A stretch of DNA of 64,000 nt, taken from positions 62,001-126,000 of the forward strand of contig NZ_JAOYTH010000016.1 in the NCBI RefSeq assembly GCF_025847205.1, written 5' to 3'. Under the pieces are notes generated by a model. It did no database searches. It had not been told where the DNA came from and was given only the letters and a program-made list of their open reading frames with translations. Position numbers and translations under genes: made by a program. The DNA is from Pararhizobium sp. YC-54. GTDB lineage: Bacteria; Pseudomonadota; Alphaproteobacteria; Rhizobiales; Rhizobiaceae. This document shows, piece after piece, positions 43,383 through 52,093 of this stretch (the first letter of the stretch is position 1; the number at the start of each line of letters is the position of its first letter).

Positions 43383-44669
43383 TCAATTTGATTGCGCGAC
43401 CGGGTGTGTGAGCACCGGCAGGGACGCGCCGAGGCCGGCATAGAGTTCCGTTGTTCGCCGCAGATAGGCGGAGGAGGAGAATTCGGTGGCGATCCATTGC
43501 CGTGCTTTCCGGCCCATCTCGTGCCGCTCTTCGCGCGAGAGTGAGCCCATCGCGGCGAGCGCTTCTGCCAGATCCTGCGCATTTCCCGGCATGGCCATCA
43601 AGCCGGTTTCCCCTTCGAGGATCATCTCGGGAATTCCACCAATCCTGGTGCCGATGACCGGCGTTTCGAGCGCATAGGCTTCGAGCACGCTGATAGGCGC
43701 ATTCTCGTACCACTCGGATGGCAGCACCAGGGCCTTCGCTTCGCCGATCAGCCGATGAAGCGCTTCTCCGGAAAGATAGCCGGCGAACACGACATCTGCT
43801 GCGAGCTTCAGCGCCAGTTCCCTCAGCGCGGCCTCCTCCGGCCCCGTTCCCGCAATCACCAGCTTCTGCTTCGACAGGGCGGCGGCGCGTATCAGCGTGT
43901 CGATGCCTTTTTCAGGCGCGAGGCGGCCGGCGAAAGCGAAATAGTCGCCCTCGGTCCAATCCGTTTTAAAGGCGCCGACATCGACGAAATTGGGAATGTA
44001 GACCATCTTCTCCCGCGGCCAGCCCCATTCGACGAGCTTGTCGATATAGAACCGGCTGGGGACGACGAGACGGTCGAGATTGTTGCGATACAGTCCGAGG
44101 CTGCGATGCAGCGCGGTCTCGGCCAGCACGACGGCGCTCAGCACCGCCGAACCCTTGATGCAGCGATGCACAAGAACATTGTGGATGCGGCCGCCCTTGC
44201 AGTCTTCGCAGACCTTGGCATCCCGCAGCATCTTGTAGGAGGGACAGGCGAGCTTGAGGTCGTGAACCGTCATGACCGTCGGGATGCCCGCGGATTTCAA
44301 CGTCGAGAAGATTGCCGGCGAAAGGTGATGATAGACATTGTGCGCGTGCGCGATCGCCGGATTGACCCGCTCGATCAGGCGCTTGATATTGCGTTGTGCC
44401 TCGAAGGAATAGATGATGTTCGCGACCTGCTTGACCTTGTTCAGCGTGCCGGTTTCGTGCCCGTATTCGATCTCGGAAACGAAATAATCGGACCACGGGC
44501 TTGGCGGATTCAACGCGTGCTGCATGGCGAAGGGGACGACGTCCCAGCCTGCCTTTTCGAACATGGCGATGTGATCGAGAAACACGGCCTCGGCGCCGCC
44601 CCTGCGATAGAAGTAGTTGTTGATCTTCAGCAATGCCGGCTTGCCGGTTGTCGGGTTGGCAATGGTCAA
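43383..44669 (-). CDS. Glycosyltransferase family 4 (TTG start)
   Basis: A 428-residue GT-B glycosyltransferase: LKINNYFYRRGGAEAVFLDH at the acceptor side, NVYHHLSPAIFSTLKSAGIP, TVHDLKLACPSYKML with a cysteine cluster (VCEDCKGG), FAFAGRLAPEKGIDTLIRAA, and EWYENAPISVLEAYALETPV with the E-x7-E motif. The start is a TTG that overlaps the deacetylase stop as TTGA and has a strong GGAGG ribosome site at 44677-44681. It ends 122 bp before the other GT4 gene. Confidence 0.88.
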   Translation of the reverse strand: MTIANPTTGKPALLKINNYFYRRGGAEAVFLDHIAMFEKAGWDVVPFAMQHALNPPSPWSDYFVSEIEYGHETGTLNKVKQVANIIYSFEAQRNIKRLIERVNPAIAHAHNVYHHLSPAIFSTLKSAGIPTVMTVHDLKLACPSYKMLRDAKVCEDCKGGRIHNVLVHRCIKGSAVLSAVVLAETALHRSLGLYRNNLDRLVVPSRFYIDKLVEWGWPREKMVYIPNFVDVGAFKTDWTEGDYFAFAGRLAPEKGIDTLIRAAALSKQKLVIAGTGPEEAALRELALKLAADVVFAGYLSGEALHRLIGEAKALVLPSEWYENAPISVLEAYALETPVIGTRIGGIPEMILEGETGLMAMPGNAQDLAEALAAMGSLSREERHEMGRKARQWIATEFSSSAYLRRTTELYAGLGASLPVLTHPVAQSN

Positions 44670-45463
44670 GGGCGAGCCTCCTTCCAGCCGAAGCGGTCCA
44701 AGGCGTCGCAGACCGGGAGAATGTCGCATTGACGTTCGAGGGCGTGCGAGACCAGCCGCTCCAGCGTTTCCGGCCGGCAGCCATAGGGTGTCGGCGAGGC
44801 GGTGATATCGTGGGTGAAGAAGATCAGCCAGCCCGGATCGGCTGCGACATCGTCGATCCACCGCGTCAGGCCAAGAGCGTGGTCCTCGGGCTGGCGGATT
44901 TCGACGGCTTTCAGCATGAAGGGATCGACCGTTCCCCGGTTGATGGCCTCACCCGCAGCCCGGCACGTCGCGTAGCGTTTTTTCAGAACGGGCCGAAGCC
45001 GCGGTGATGCGGCATTGTAGGGGAAGGCGAAATTGGTGGGCCGGCGCGAAATCCCCGCATCGGCCAGGAAAGTTTCATTGCGGCGCAGATCACCGGCAAA
45101 CGTCCGGCTGCTCAGGCTGCTGACCTTGCGGTGAGAAAACGTGTGGCAGCCGATTTCATGTCCGCGGGTGAACAGGTCACGACAGCCCTCGGCCGAAATC
45201 AGGCGGCGATCCGCTTCTATCCGTCCTTCCAGGCCGCCGGCGATATAGAACGTCCCGCGTGCTCGATATTTTTCCAGAATGGCCGCGCCGTTCGTCCAGG
45301 CCGTATCGGGAACATCGTCGAAGGTGAAGGAAACGATCGGCCGCTTTGTCGCGATCGGCCGCCTTGTCTTGGCGAACTGCCAGATCAGCCGGTTGTTCAG
45401 CCGGTCGGCGATATCGGTGACCTTGTTGAAAATATCAGGAATGGGGTTGAAAATATCAGGCAT
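44666..45463 (-). CDS. Polysaccharide deacetylase (NodB homology, CE4)
   Basis: A 265-residue CE4 enzyme: metal motif SFTFDDVPDTAW, GHEIGCHTFSHRK with the H-x3-H zinc pair, and a catalytic-region HDITASPTPYG. It has no evident signal peptide, so it may act on lipid-linked sugars at the cytoplasmic face. The first codons hold an 18-21-bp tandem duplication (PDIFNPIPDIFN). It overlaps the end of the ligase/polymerase gene by 8 bp and is coupled to the GT4 gene behind it. Confidence 0.88.
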   Translation of the reverse strand: MPDIFNPIPDIFNKVTDIADRLNNRLIWQFAKTRRPIATKRPIVSFTFDDVPDTAWTNGAAILEKYRARGTFYIAGGLEGRIEADRRLISAEGCRDLFTRGHEIGCHTFSHRKVSSLSSRTFAGDLRRNETFLADAGISRRPTNFAFPYNAASPRLRPVLKKRYATCRAAGEAINRGTVDPFMLKAVEIRQPEDHALGLTRWIDDVAADPGWLIFFTHDITASPTPYGCRPETLERLVSHALERQCDILPVCDALDRFGWKEARP

Positions 45464-46802
45464 GGGCCGCCGGCCTTTCCGCGGGAGCGAAGCGTTCCTC
45501 GGTCAGCGTCGCCGACGACTGGAAGCGCAGACCGTACAGGCAATAGAGGAAGGTGAACCAGAGCAGATTGCCGCCCTCGAAGAACAGGCTTTCGAGGCCG
45601 GCGTTGAAAATGACATAGAGCCAGACCCGGATGAAAAGCCGCGTCAGATCGGAATGTTCGATTGCAGCAGGCAAGCGGGAGATATCGCGCAATGGCAGGA
45701 CGAGAACCCAAAGCAGGGTCAGGAAGAGGCCGGGGATGCCTGTCATCAGGGCGATGTCGAGGTAGGAATTGTGCCCATTGGCGGCGGTGACCGCCCATGT
45801 TTCAACGGCGCCACCGCTATAGACCAGTTCCTGCGTCTGCCAGAATGCCTTGATGCCGTAACCGGTGATCGGATTTTCCGCCAGCGCCGTGAAGGCGAAG
45901 CGCCAGATGTCTGCACGGTTGGTGAACGTGGCGTCGATCCCGAGCGAAGTGATGAACTCGCCGAGCGGCCGGAATACCGCCGAGCCGACGGCAAACAGAT
46001 TGAACAGCGCGACGCCGCCGATGGCGATGGGAATGCGCAGAAACCGCAGGCGCTCAAACACCCATGCCAGGATCAGGATACCGGGCAGCATGGCGCTGGA
46101 GGTCTTGCCGCCCGTATGGACGAGAAAGATGACGGAGAGCACGACGATGGCGATCCCGGCCAGCCGTGACCAGGAATTCATCACGAAAAGGCCGCAGAAG
46201 GCGGCGATCACCATGGCGGCGGCCGCGCTGTTCTTGTGCGGGAAATGACCGCGCCACATGCCGGCATTCATCGGTTCGCGCAGTTCCGACAGCTGATGGA
46301 TTGAAAGCTCCGGTTTGAAGACGATGCCGTAATAGGCGGTCGCCAGGACGATCAGAGTGCCGATCCCCAGCATCTTGGCAAATTGCTTCTCCGTTTCCGG
46401 CATCAGCAGGTAGATGCTGGCATTGATGGTCGCCATGACGGTCAGGATGACGGCCTTGATGCCCAGCATCGGATGGCTGGAAATCAGCGAAACGAACAGG
46501 AACCAGCCGAACATCGGCAACAGCAACGCGCGTGGCTGGAGGATTGTCGCGCGCAGCGGGTGAAGCATGCCGTAGCAGAGTGTGCCCGCAAACAGGCTGA
46601 GCGATACGATCTGGTTCAGACGGTTCGAATTGCCGGCGGACGGGTCGAGAATGCCCGCGCCGGTGAGATCGACGAACGGCGTCATGGAAATCCAGTAGAA
46701 CAGGAAGATCGCCATGAACAGGAGAGGACCGGCGCTGATGCCGCCGATCCCGATGCCGCCTACATCCGACAGCGCATGATTGTCCGGCGACGCGGTCTTC
46801 AT
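45456..46802 (-). CDS. O-antigen ligase/polymerase-type membrane protein (Wzy/WaaL family)
   Basis: A 448-residue protein with ten or more hydrophobic segments, the periplasmic loop typical of the family (ADIWRFAFTALAENPITGYG, with the downstream GHNSYLDIALMTGIPGLFLT motif) and an Arg-rich loop (MWRGHFPHKNSAAAAMV). The H-x-N pair in the GHNSYLD loop is the catalytic-site signature. It should polymerise repeating units in the periplasm. The ATG at 46802 nearly abuts the Wzz-type gene. Confidence 0.9.
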   Translation of the reverse strand: MKTASPDNHALSDVGGIGIGGISAGPLLFMAIFLFYWISMTPFVDLTGAGILDPSAGNSNRLNQIVSLSLFAGTLCYGMLHPLRATILQPRALLLPMFGWFLFVSLISSHPMLGIKAVILTVMATINASIYLLMPETEKQFAKMLGIGTLIVLATAYYGIVFKPELSIHQLSELREPMNAGMWRGHFPHKNSAAAAMVIAAFCGLFVMNSWSRLAGIAIVVLSVIFLVHTGGKTSSAMLPGILILAWVFERLRFLRIPIAIGGVALFNLFAVGSAVFRPLGEFITSLGIDATFTNRADIWRFAFTALAENPITGYGIKAFWQTQELVYSGGAVETWAVTAANGHNSYLDIALMTGIPGLFLTLLWVLVLPLRDISRLPAAIEHSDLTRLFIRVWLYVIFNAGLESLFFEGGNLLWFTFLYCLYGLRFQSSATLTEERFAPAERPAAHA

Positions 46803-46803
46803 A

Positions 46804-48426
46804 TCAGCCCGCGCGCGGCTGATGGTGGTGCAGGGCCCGAAGAACGCCGAACAGCAGGGCAAGCCCGATGCCGATTACGACGCCGGCAAACGCACCGGCA
46901 GCAAGGAGGATCAGCGTTCGCGGCGGCCAGCTGCGCGATTGCGGTGGCATTGCACGGGAAATCACCCGGATGTTGGAGGTGTTGATCTGCTGCTGTTCGG
47001 TAATCTGCTGGGCACGGGTCAGATGTGTTTCATAAAGGGCTGCCTTGGCGCGTGCGTCGCGCTCCAGATCCCGCAATTCGACCTGGGAGTCGTTGTCCAT
47101 ATAGACGGTCGTCTGCTGTTCGTTCGCCTTGCCCTGCAAAGCGGTGAGCGCCGATTTGGCCTGGTTCATGTCTCCCAGCGCCGTATCGGCGATCCGCCGG
47201 GCTTCATTGCCGATCGATGCTTTCAAGGTCGACAGGTCGGAATTGGCAGCTGTGATCCGCGGGTGCCGGGTGCCGTATGTCAGTTTCAGGGAATTGAGCT
47301 GCAATTGCGCTTCGTCGTAACTCTGACGCAACGCCGTCATCGCCGGTGAAACGAAAACCGATGCCGTGTCGGTCCGGCCCGTGGAAACCGCCTCCTGCAT
47401 CTGCTTGTAGCGCGTTTCCAGCTCGATATAGCGCTGTTGTGCCGCCAGGACCTGGGTGTTCAACTCGGTAACCAGCCGTGTGCTGACCAATTCGCCATTG
47501 CTGGATTGCAATCCCTTCCGGCGCTTGAATTCCTCCACCTTTGCTTCCGCGTTGGTGACGTTGCGCCGAAGCTCTTCCAGACGATCGTTAAGGGTCGTCG
47601 CGACCCGGCCGGCACTTTGAGCGGCGGATTCGAAAATTTCCTTTTCAAAGGCGTCGACGATCGCGTCGGACAAGGCCACCGATTTCTCTGGATTATCGGT
47701 ATAGACGCCGAGAGAAACGACGAATGAACGCTCTTCCCGCCGCGCTTCGACACGCTCGGCCAGAGCGCGGGTCGCACTCAGCATCTTTGCCTGCTGGTCC
47801 TCGTCCTTGGTGGCGCTCGAAAGGAGCGTCTTGATGCCTCCGAGGATCCCGGGCTTCACGAATTCCGTGTCCTGCGTCAGGTTCATGCTGTCGATGACGC
47901 GGGTCAGGACATTGCGTGACGTGAGGATCCGCAGCTTGCTTTCGACCTCGAGCAATTGCGAGTCGCGCAACGGATTGGAGCCGAACACATCGTCATTGAC
48001 CACCTGAAGATTGGACGGATCGATGACAAGGTCGGTGTGGACGGTATAGCGCGGCTGGGCGGACATCGCGTAAATCAACGCGGCAGCCATGCACAGCGCT
48101 GTCGCTCCGGCGATCCAGAGGAGGCCGTCCTTGAGCCACAGGAAAACGTCGTCGGGACCGATGGATCGGAGTGCTGCGACATAGCCCATGATCTGCCCTT
48201 TGACGGGCGTGGATGGCGTGTTGATGTGTTCGGCGATTGCTGCCTGTTGCCGGGTCGGCGAGAACGTTGCGCGTGCGGTCTCCGCAGCTGCTGATGCGGC
48301 GGGGCGGAAATCGTCCTCGTCGTCGGAAACCAGGTCCAAAAGGGAACCGGCGCGCGGATGCGAGCGTGCGGCCGTCTCCGGGCGCTTCATCGCTTGCCGC
48401 AGATCCGGCTCCTTCGGCGTATACAT
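46804..48426 (-). CDS. Wzz/GumC-type polysaccharide chain-length/export protein (no BY-kinase domain)
   Basis: A 540-residue PCP-2-like protein. N-terminal membrane segment LLWIAGATALCMAAALIYAM, the Wzz domain (YTVHTDLVIDPSNLQVVNDD), long coiled coils with GumC-type VEEFKRRKGL and LTYGTRHPRITAANSDL, then a C-terminal membrane segment (TLILLAAGAFAGVVIGIGLA). There is no Walker A or tyrosine cluster, so the kinase part of ExoP-type proteins is missing. About 90 residues before the first membrane segment are disordered and acidic. The start is uncertain (48426 chosen; 48492 and 48516 are open). Confidence 0.88.
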   Translation of the reverse strand: MYTPKEPDLRQAMKRPETAARSHPRAGSLLDLVSDDEDDFRPAASAAAETARATFSPTRQQAAIAEHINTPSTPVKGQIMGYVAALRSIGPDDVFLWLKDGLLWIAGATALCMAAALIYAMSAQPRYTVHTDLVIDPSNLQVVNDDVFGSNPLRDSQLLEVESKLRILTSRNVLTRVIDSMNLTQDTEFVKPGILGGIKTLLSSATKDEDQQAKMLSATRALAERVEARREERSFVVSLGVYTDNPEKSVALSDAIVDAFEKEIFESAAQSAGRVATTLNDRLEELRRNVTNAEAKVEEFKRRKGLQSSNGELVSTRLVTELNTQVLAAQQRYIELETRYKQMQEAVSTGRTDTASVFVSPAMTALRQSYDEAQLQLNSLKLTYGTRHPRITAANSDLSTLKASIGNEARRIADTALGDMNQAKSALTALQGKANEQQTTVYMDNDSQVELRDLERDARAKAALYETHLTRAQQITEQQQINTSNIRVISRAMPPQSRSWPPRTLILLAAGAFAGVVIGIGLALLFGVLRALHHHQPRAG

Positions 48427-48563
48427 CCGTTCTGTCTCCGCGGCGTTCTCCAGGCCCATGGAGCCTATCGCCGTACCCCAAGTGAGCATCATGAATAGCT
48501 GCTTATGGTAAACCACGGGTTAAGACGCCCCGGTGAAGACACCTGCATACGGGGTGACGGATG

Positions 48564-49736
48564 TTAGAAGTCGTGGAGCAAACGGCTCCAGCTTTCCGAG
48601 GCAAGGCCGCCGGCATAGAACCCGTCGCCGATAGCCGCCTCCTTCAGGTCGGCGTGGCGCGTCACCAGGCAGAAATAGCCGGTATGCTTGTGGACCAGAT
48701 GACGTTGACGCAGCACCGCCTGTGTCAGGAAGGGCTGTGCCATTCCTTGGGCGCTCGCATATCCGAGGCTGTCGAGATCGGCGAAAAGCTGGGCGACGAC
48801 GGGCGCCTCCTGGCGCTCGGTGCAGAAGACGTTCAGAACCACTGCGTTGCGGCCATCCGCGCCAAAATACAGATAGCAGCCGATCACCTTGCCTTGCGCA
48901 TCCGTGATGCTGCGGCATCGAAGCTCGCCGAGAGAGGTGTTCAGGCTCGCGGCAGCGATCAACCAGTCGAATTCCGCTGTCGAAAAGACCGGATGGACGG
49001 AGAAGCGCGCCATCATCAGCTGGGCATGTTCCAAAAATTGCGGCAGCGTAATCGGCGCGCTGGTGATGCCGTCCTGTGACGCCGCGGCAAACGAGGTTCT
49101 TGAGCGGCGCACGAAGCGGTCCGCGGCTCGTGCAATACCTTGCAGCGGCAGTTTGGCGAGAAGCTTTACTTTTCGGCGGGCCATGTCGAGCGCGGCTGCG
49201 GCCGGGCGGAACGTGCGATGCCATTCGAGACTTTGAACCGGCAAGACAAGCCCGCCGCCCGCAACCCAGTGGTCGGCGCTGACCGGCGATGCATTGTCGG
49301 TGAAGCAGAAATCCTGGCGGGCTGCGCGCAGCATGCGGGCAAGACGCGCCGCCCCGGCCGCCCCGGACTTTCCCTCGGCCATGAAGGCGCAAAGCACCCT
49401 GGCGGTGACCGGCCGGCCGTGAACCACGAACTCCACGGGCATCGCCAGAATGGCGCTGTCGATTGTCGCCGTCTCGTTGAGGTGAACGAGGCTGCCGACA
49501 TCCGGCGTGTAGAGCGGGCTGCTGAAGAAAACCGTTTCGAGATAGCCGGCCAGTTGGCTGTCGGTCTTCTCGTTGTTCTTGCGGAACGTCCGGGTGAAAA
49601 GATCGGCGACAGCCGGCAGGTCCGATCGCTCCATCGGGCGAACCACGCCCGTATTGTGCCTCGACCGTCCCTCCTCGGCAGGCGTGTCGGAGAGTTCGAT
49701 GGGTTGTCTCAAAGCGGTTTCCGCAGCGGGTGTCAT
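48564..49736 (-). CDS. GNAT-fold acyltransferase-like protein, paralog 1
   Basis: A 390-residue protein beginning with a GNAT-like block (VVRPMERSDLPAVADLFTRT, then SLVHLNETATIDSAILAMPV and ARVLCAFMAEGK), a long middle part and a second acyltransferase-like half (VIGCYLYFGADGRNAVVLNV). It is clearly a paralog of the protein encoded at 52094-53209: both share the SDLPA/SDIPA start, SLVHLN, and the end DGFYAGGLASESWSRL. The function is unknown; a transferase acting on a surface-sugar precursor is likely from context. It lies between the Wzz-type and flippase genes. Confidence 0.7.
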   Translation of the reverse strand: MTPAAETALRQPIELSDTPAEEGRSRHNTGVVRPMERSDLPAVADLFTRTFRKNNEKTDSQLAGYLETVFFSSPLYTPDVGSLVHLNETATIDSAILAMPVEFVVHGRPVTARVLCAFMAEGKSGAAGAARLARMLRAARQDFCFTDNASPVSADHWVAGGGLVLPVQSLEWHRTFRPAAAALDMARRKVKLLAKLPLQGIARAADRFVRRSRTSFAAASQDGITSAPITLPQFLEHAQLMMARFSVHPVFSTAEFDWLIAAASLNTSLGELRCRSITDAQGKVIGCYLYFGADGRNAVVLNVFCTERQEAPVVAQLFADLDSLGYASAQGMAQPFLTQAVLRQRHLVHKHTGYFCLVTRHADLKEAAIGDGFYAGGLASESWSRLLHDF

Positions 49737-49819
49737 ATCACACTCTTTATATACGGCTCTGTCACGCCAGTTTATTTACGGGGCATCGGTCAATAGTCTC
49801 TCAGCAAGTTAAACCGTCT

Positions 49820-51121
49820 TTATGTAAGTGCGGCTCCGGCAGCATTTCTTGCCTCATCCTTCTTCGCGTACCGCAAGAAGACCGCCCAGGCGACGGCCAC
49901 CATTGCAATCTCGATCACATAGAATGAAACGACCGTTCCCATCGGTGGGGCGTACCAGGTTGCCCAGGCAGCCAGGGCCGCACCCAGAATACTGCCAAGG
50001 CCCATGACGCTGGCGCGCGCCGCATGATATCCGGCGGCACCGAGCGCCTCGACGGCAATCGACCACATGCCGAGCGGTACGACGACCCAGCAGAGCTTGC
50101 GGACGAAGGACACCAGCGTCAGGTATTCGTGGCCGAACAGATAGGGCAGCAACGGTGCCAGCAGGAACACTGTCGTGGCGGCCGCCAGGCTGATGCCGGT
50201 TGCGGCAAAGAGCACCTTGCGGATGCGGTCCATCGCCTTGTGAAGGCCATTGGCTGCCGCCCGCGCGGACCCCGGGTACATCAGCCGGTTCAAAGCCTCG
50301 ACCGAGAGATAGCTGCTTTCGAGAATCCGCCGGGCGACGCTGTAGCTCGCGACGATTTCGGCCGTCGTGACAAGGCTCAGCGTCAAAAGGTCGGCATTCT
50401 GGCGGATGGCCCGCAGAATGAAGGGTATGCTGAAATACATGCCGAGCGGCAGTTCTTCCCTGACGATCCCGTACCTGGGCCGCCCCAGTTTCGCCAGCGC
50501 CCGGATGCAGAAGGCGGCGACCAGGACATGGCAGGCAAATTGCCAGATGGCCCATTCGGCAACGGTCGAAACGCCAAATGCAAGGCAGGCCAGCGTTGCG
50601 GCGATGGTGCGCGCAACCGCAAAACCGACCACCGTCATGTTGGCCGAGACGAAATTGGAATGACCGATGAATATCTGCTCGGTCAGGACAATGACGCGCA
50701 CGAAAATGATGTTGGTGATCAGCATCAGCGTCATCGCGAGGAGATTGAGTGAGGGGTCGGGCGAAAGCGAAAAGAAAAACGGCAATAGAGCCACGCCGAG
50801 CAGGACCAGCGCCACGCCGCTTACGGTCGTCAGGATGATGTTGTGGCCCAGCATGAGCGGATACATCGAGGGATCACGCGCGACACGCCGGACCAGGCAC
50901 TCCATGCCACCAAGTCCGCAGAGGTGGACGGCAATGTTGCAGACCGCAGTCACGGCAACGAAGACGCTGAACTCGTTGACGCCGAGCGACCGGGCCAGAA
51001 TGGCGAAGGTGAGCAGCTGGGCAGCGGAACTCATGATCAGGCTGCCGCCGGAAGCCATGTAGGACATGACCATCGACATCAGCGTTCGCTGCCTGGGCGC
51101 ATGAAAAGCGTCCGCTGTCAC
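49820..51121 (-). CDS. Polysaccharide flippase (Wzx/MATE-like, PST family)
   Basis: A 433-residue protein with about 12 membrane segments (SGGSLIMSSAAQLLTFAILA, ILARSLGVNEFSVFVAVTAV, ALLPFFFSLSP, and more) and the polysaccharide-synthase family pattern of an early ARSLG motif and a mid-loop SYSVARRILESSY. It moves undecaprenyl-linked repeating units across the inner membrane. The start is a GTG at 51121 behind AGGAGAG. It is divergent from the methyltransferase gene, 232 bp away. Confidence 0.87.
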   Translation of the reverse strand: MTADAFHAPRQRTLMSMVMSYMASGGSLIMSSAAQLLTFAILARSLGVNEFSVFVAVTAVCNIAVHLCGLGGMECLVRRVARDPSMYPLMLGHNIILTTVSGVALVLLGVALLPFFFSLSPDPSLNLLAMTLMLITNIIFVRVIVLTEQIFIGHSNFVSANMTVVGFAVARTIAATLACLAFGVSTVAEWAIWQFACHVLVAAFCIRALAKLGRPRYGIVREELPLGMYFSIPFILRAIRQNADLLTLSLVTTAEIVASYSVARRILESSYLSVEALNRLMYPGSARAAANGLHKAMDRIRKVLFAATGISLAAATTVFLLAPLLPYLFGHEYLTLVSFVRKLCWVVVPLGMWSIAVEALGAAGYHAARASVMGLGSILGAALAAWATWYAPPMGTVVSFYVIEIAMVAVAWAVFLRYAKKDEARNAAGAALT

Positions 51122-51353
51122 CTCAGGTTCTCTCCTCTCGCAGGTATAGCTGTTCCGGTTGATTACCTGGCCAACAATACTTTCATTCCCTGCAGAGGTC
51201 GTTAATTTCGCCGTGAATCTGCCGGTGCGGCATCGGCGAATTCATATTGAGGTTAACACTTGCCATTATGGAATGGATTTCAGTTTATGTTTACTTCGCT
51301 ACGGTATTGATTGCAGAAGGTTTTGGAGATTGCAGTTTGGAGTTGCGTGGGTG

Positions 51354-52040
51354 ATGGACAAGGCACGTGTTGAGGACCGGAACGGAACGCCGCTGCATCG
51401 TTTCATGGGGGTCGATCTTGAACTGGCGCCCGGCGTCCTCGTTCCAAGAGAGGAAACCGAGCTTCTGGGGCGCACGTCGATCGGGTTGATCGAAGGACGG
51501 GCCGAAAATCCACTGGTGATCGACATGTGCTGCGGCTCCGGCAACCTCGCGCTGGCAATCGCCACCCACATCCCCAAAGCCCGGCTCTGGGCTTGCGATC
51601 TCACAGACGAGACTGTGAGCCTTGCGAGGCGGAATGCAGAACGCTGCGGTTTTTCCGATCGCCTGAGCGTGATCCAGGGCGATCTGTTCGGCGGGCTCTC
51701 CGACAAGGATCTTGAGGGCGCGATCGACCTGATCGTCTGCAATCCTCCCTATATCTCCACCCAGCGTCTCGAAGGCGATAGCGCGCATCTGCTCGACAAC
51801 GAGCCGCGTGAGGCCTTCGATGGGGGACCCTATGGTATTTCCATTCATCAGCGCCTCGTCCGCGATGCGCTTGCCTTTCTGAAGCCCGGCGGCTGGCTTG
51901 CCTTCGAATTCGGCGAAGGGCAGCACCGGCAGGCCGCGGCTCTGCTCGCCCGGGCGCGGGGGTATGAGCCTGCAGGCTTCGCCGAGGATGCGGCGGGCCT
52001 TCCGCGCGTCGCATTCGTCCAGAAACGGTCCGACACGTGA
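51354..52040 (+). CDS. PrmC/HemK-like class I SAM-dependent methyltransferase
   Basis: A 228-residue methyltransferase: LELAPGVLVPREETELLG (the PRxET motif of PrmC), SAM motif IDMCCGSGNLALAIATHIPK, CDLTDETVSLARRNAERCG and the substrate-amide motif VCNPPYIS. The N-terminal helical domain that lets PrmC bind release factors is missing (PrmC is about 280 residues). NPPY enzymes methylate amide, amine or exocyclic nitrogen. It precedes the second acyltransferase-like gene and no prfA is near, so a role in surface-glycan or peptide modification is likely. Confidence 0.82.
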   Translation: MDKARVEDRNGTPLHRFMGVDLELAPGVLVPREETELLGRTSIGLIEGRAENPLVIDMCCGSGNLALAIATHIPKARLWACDLTDETVSLARRNAERCGFSDRLSVIQGDLFGGLSDKDLEGAIDLIVCNPPYISTQRLEGDSAHLLDNEPREAFDGGPYGISIHQRLVRDALAFLKPGGWLAFEFGEGQHRQAAALLARARGYEPAGFAEDAAGLPRVAFVQKRSDT

Positions 52041-52093
52041 CGCGTCTACGCTGAACCTCTTCGAAAAACCCGCTGCCGGAACCCGAAAAGCCG

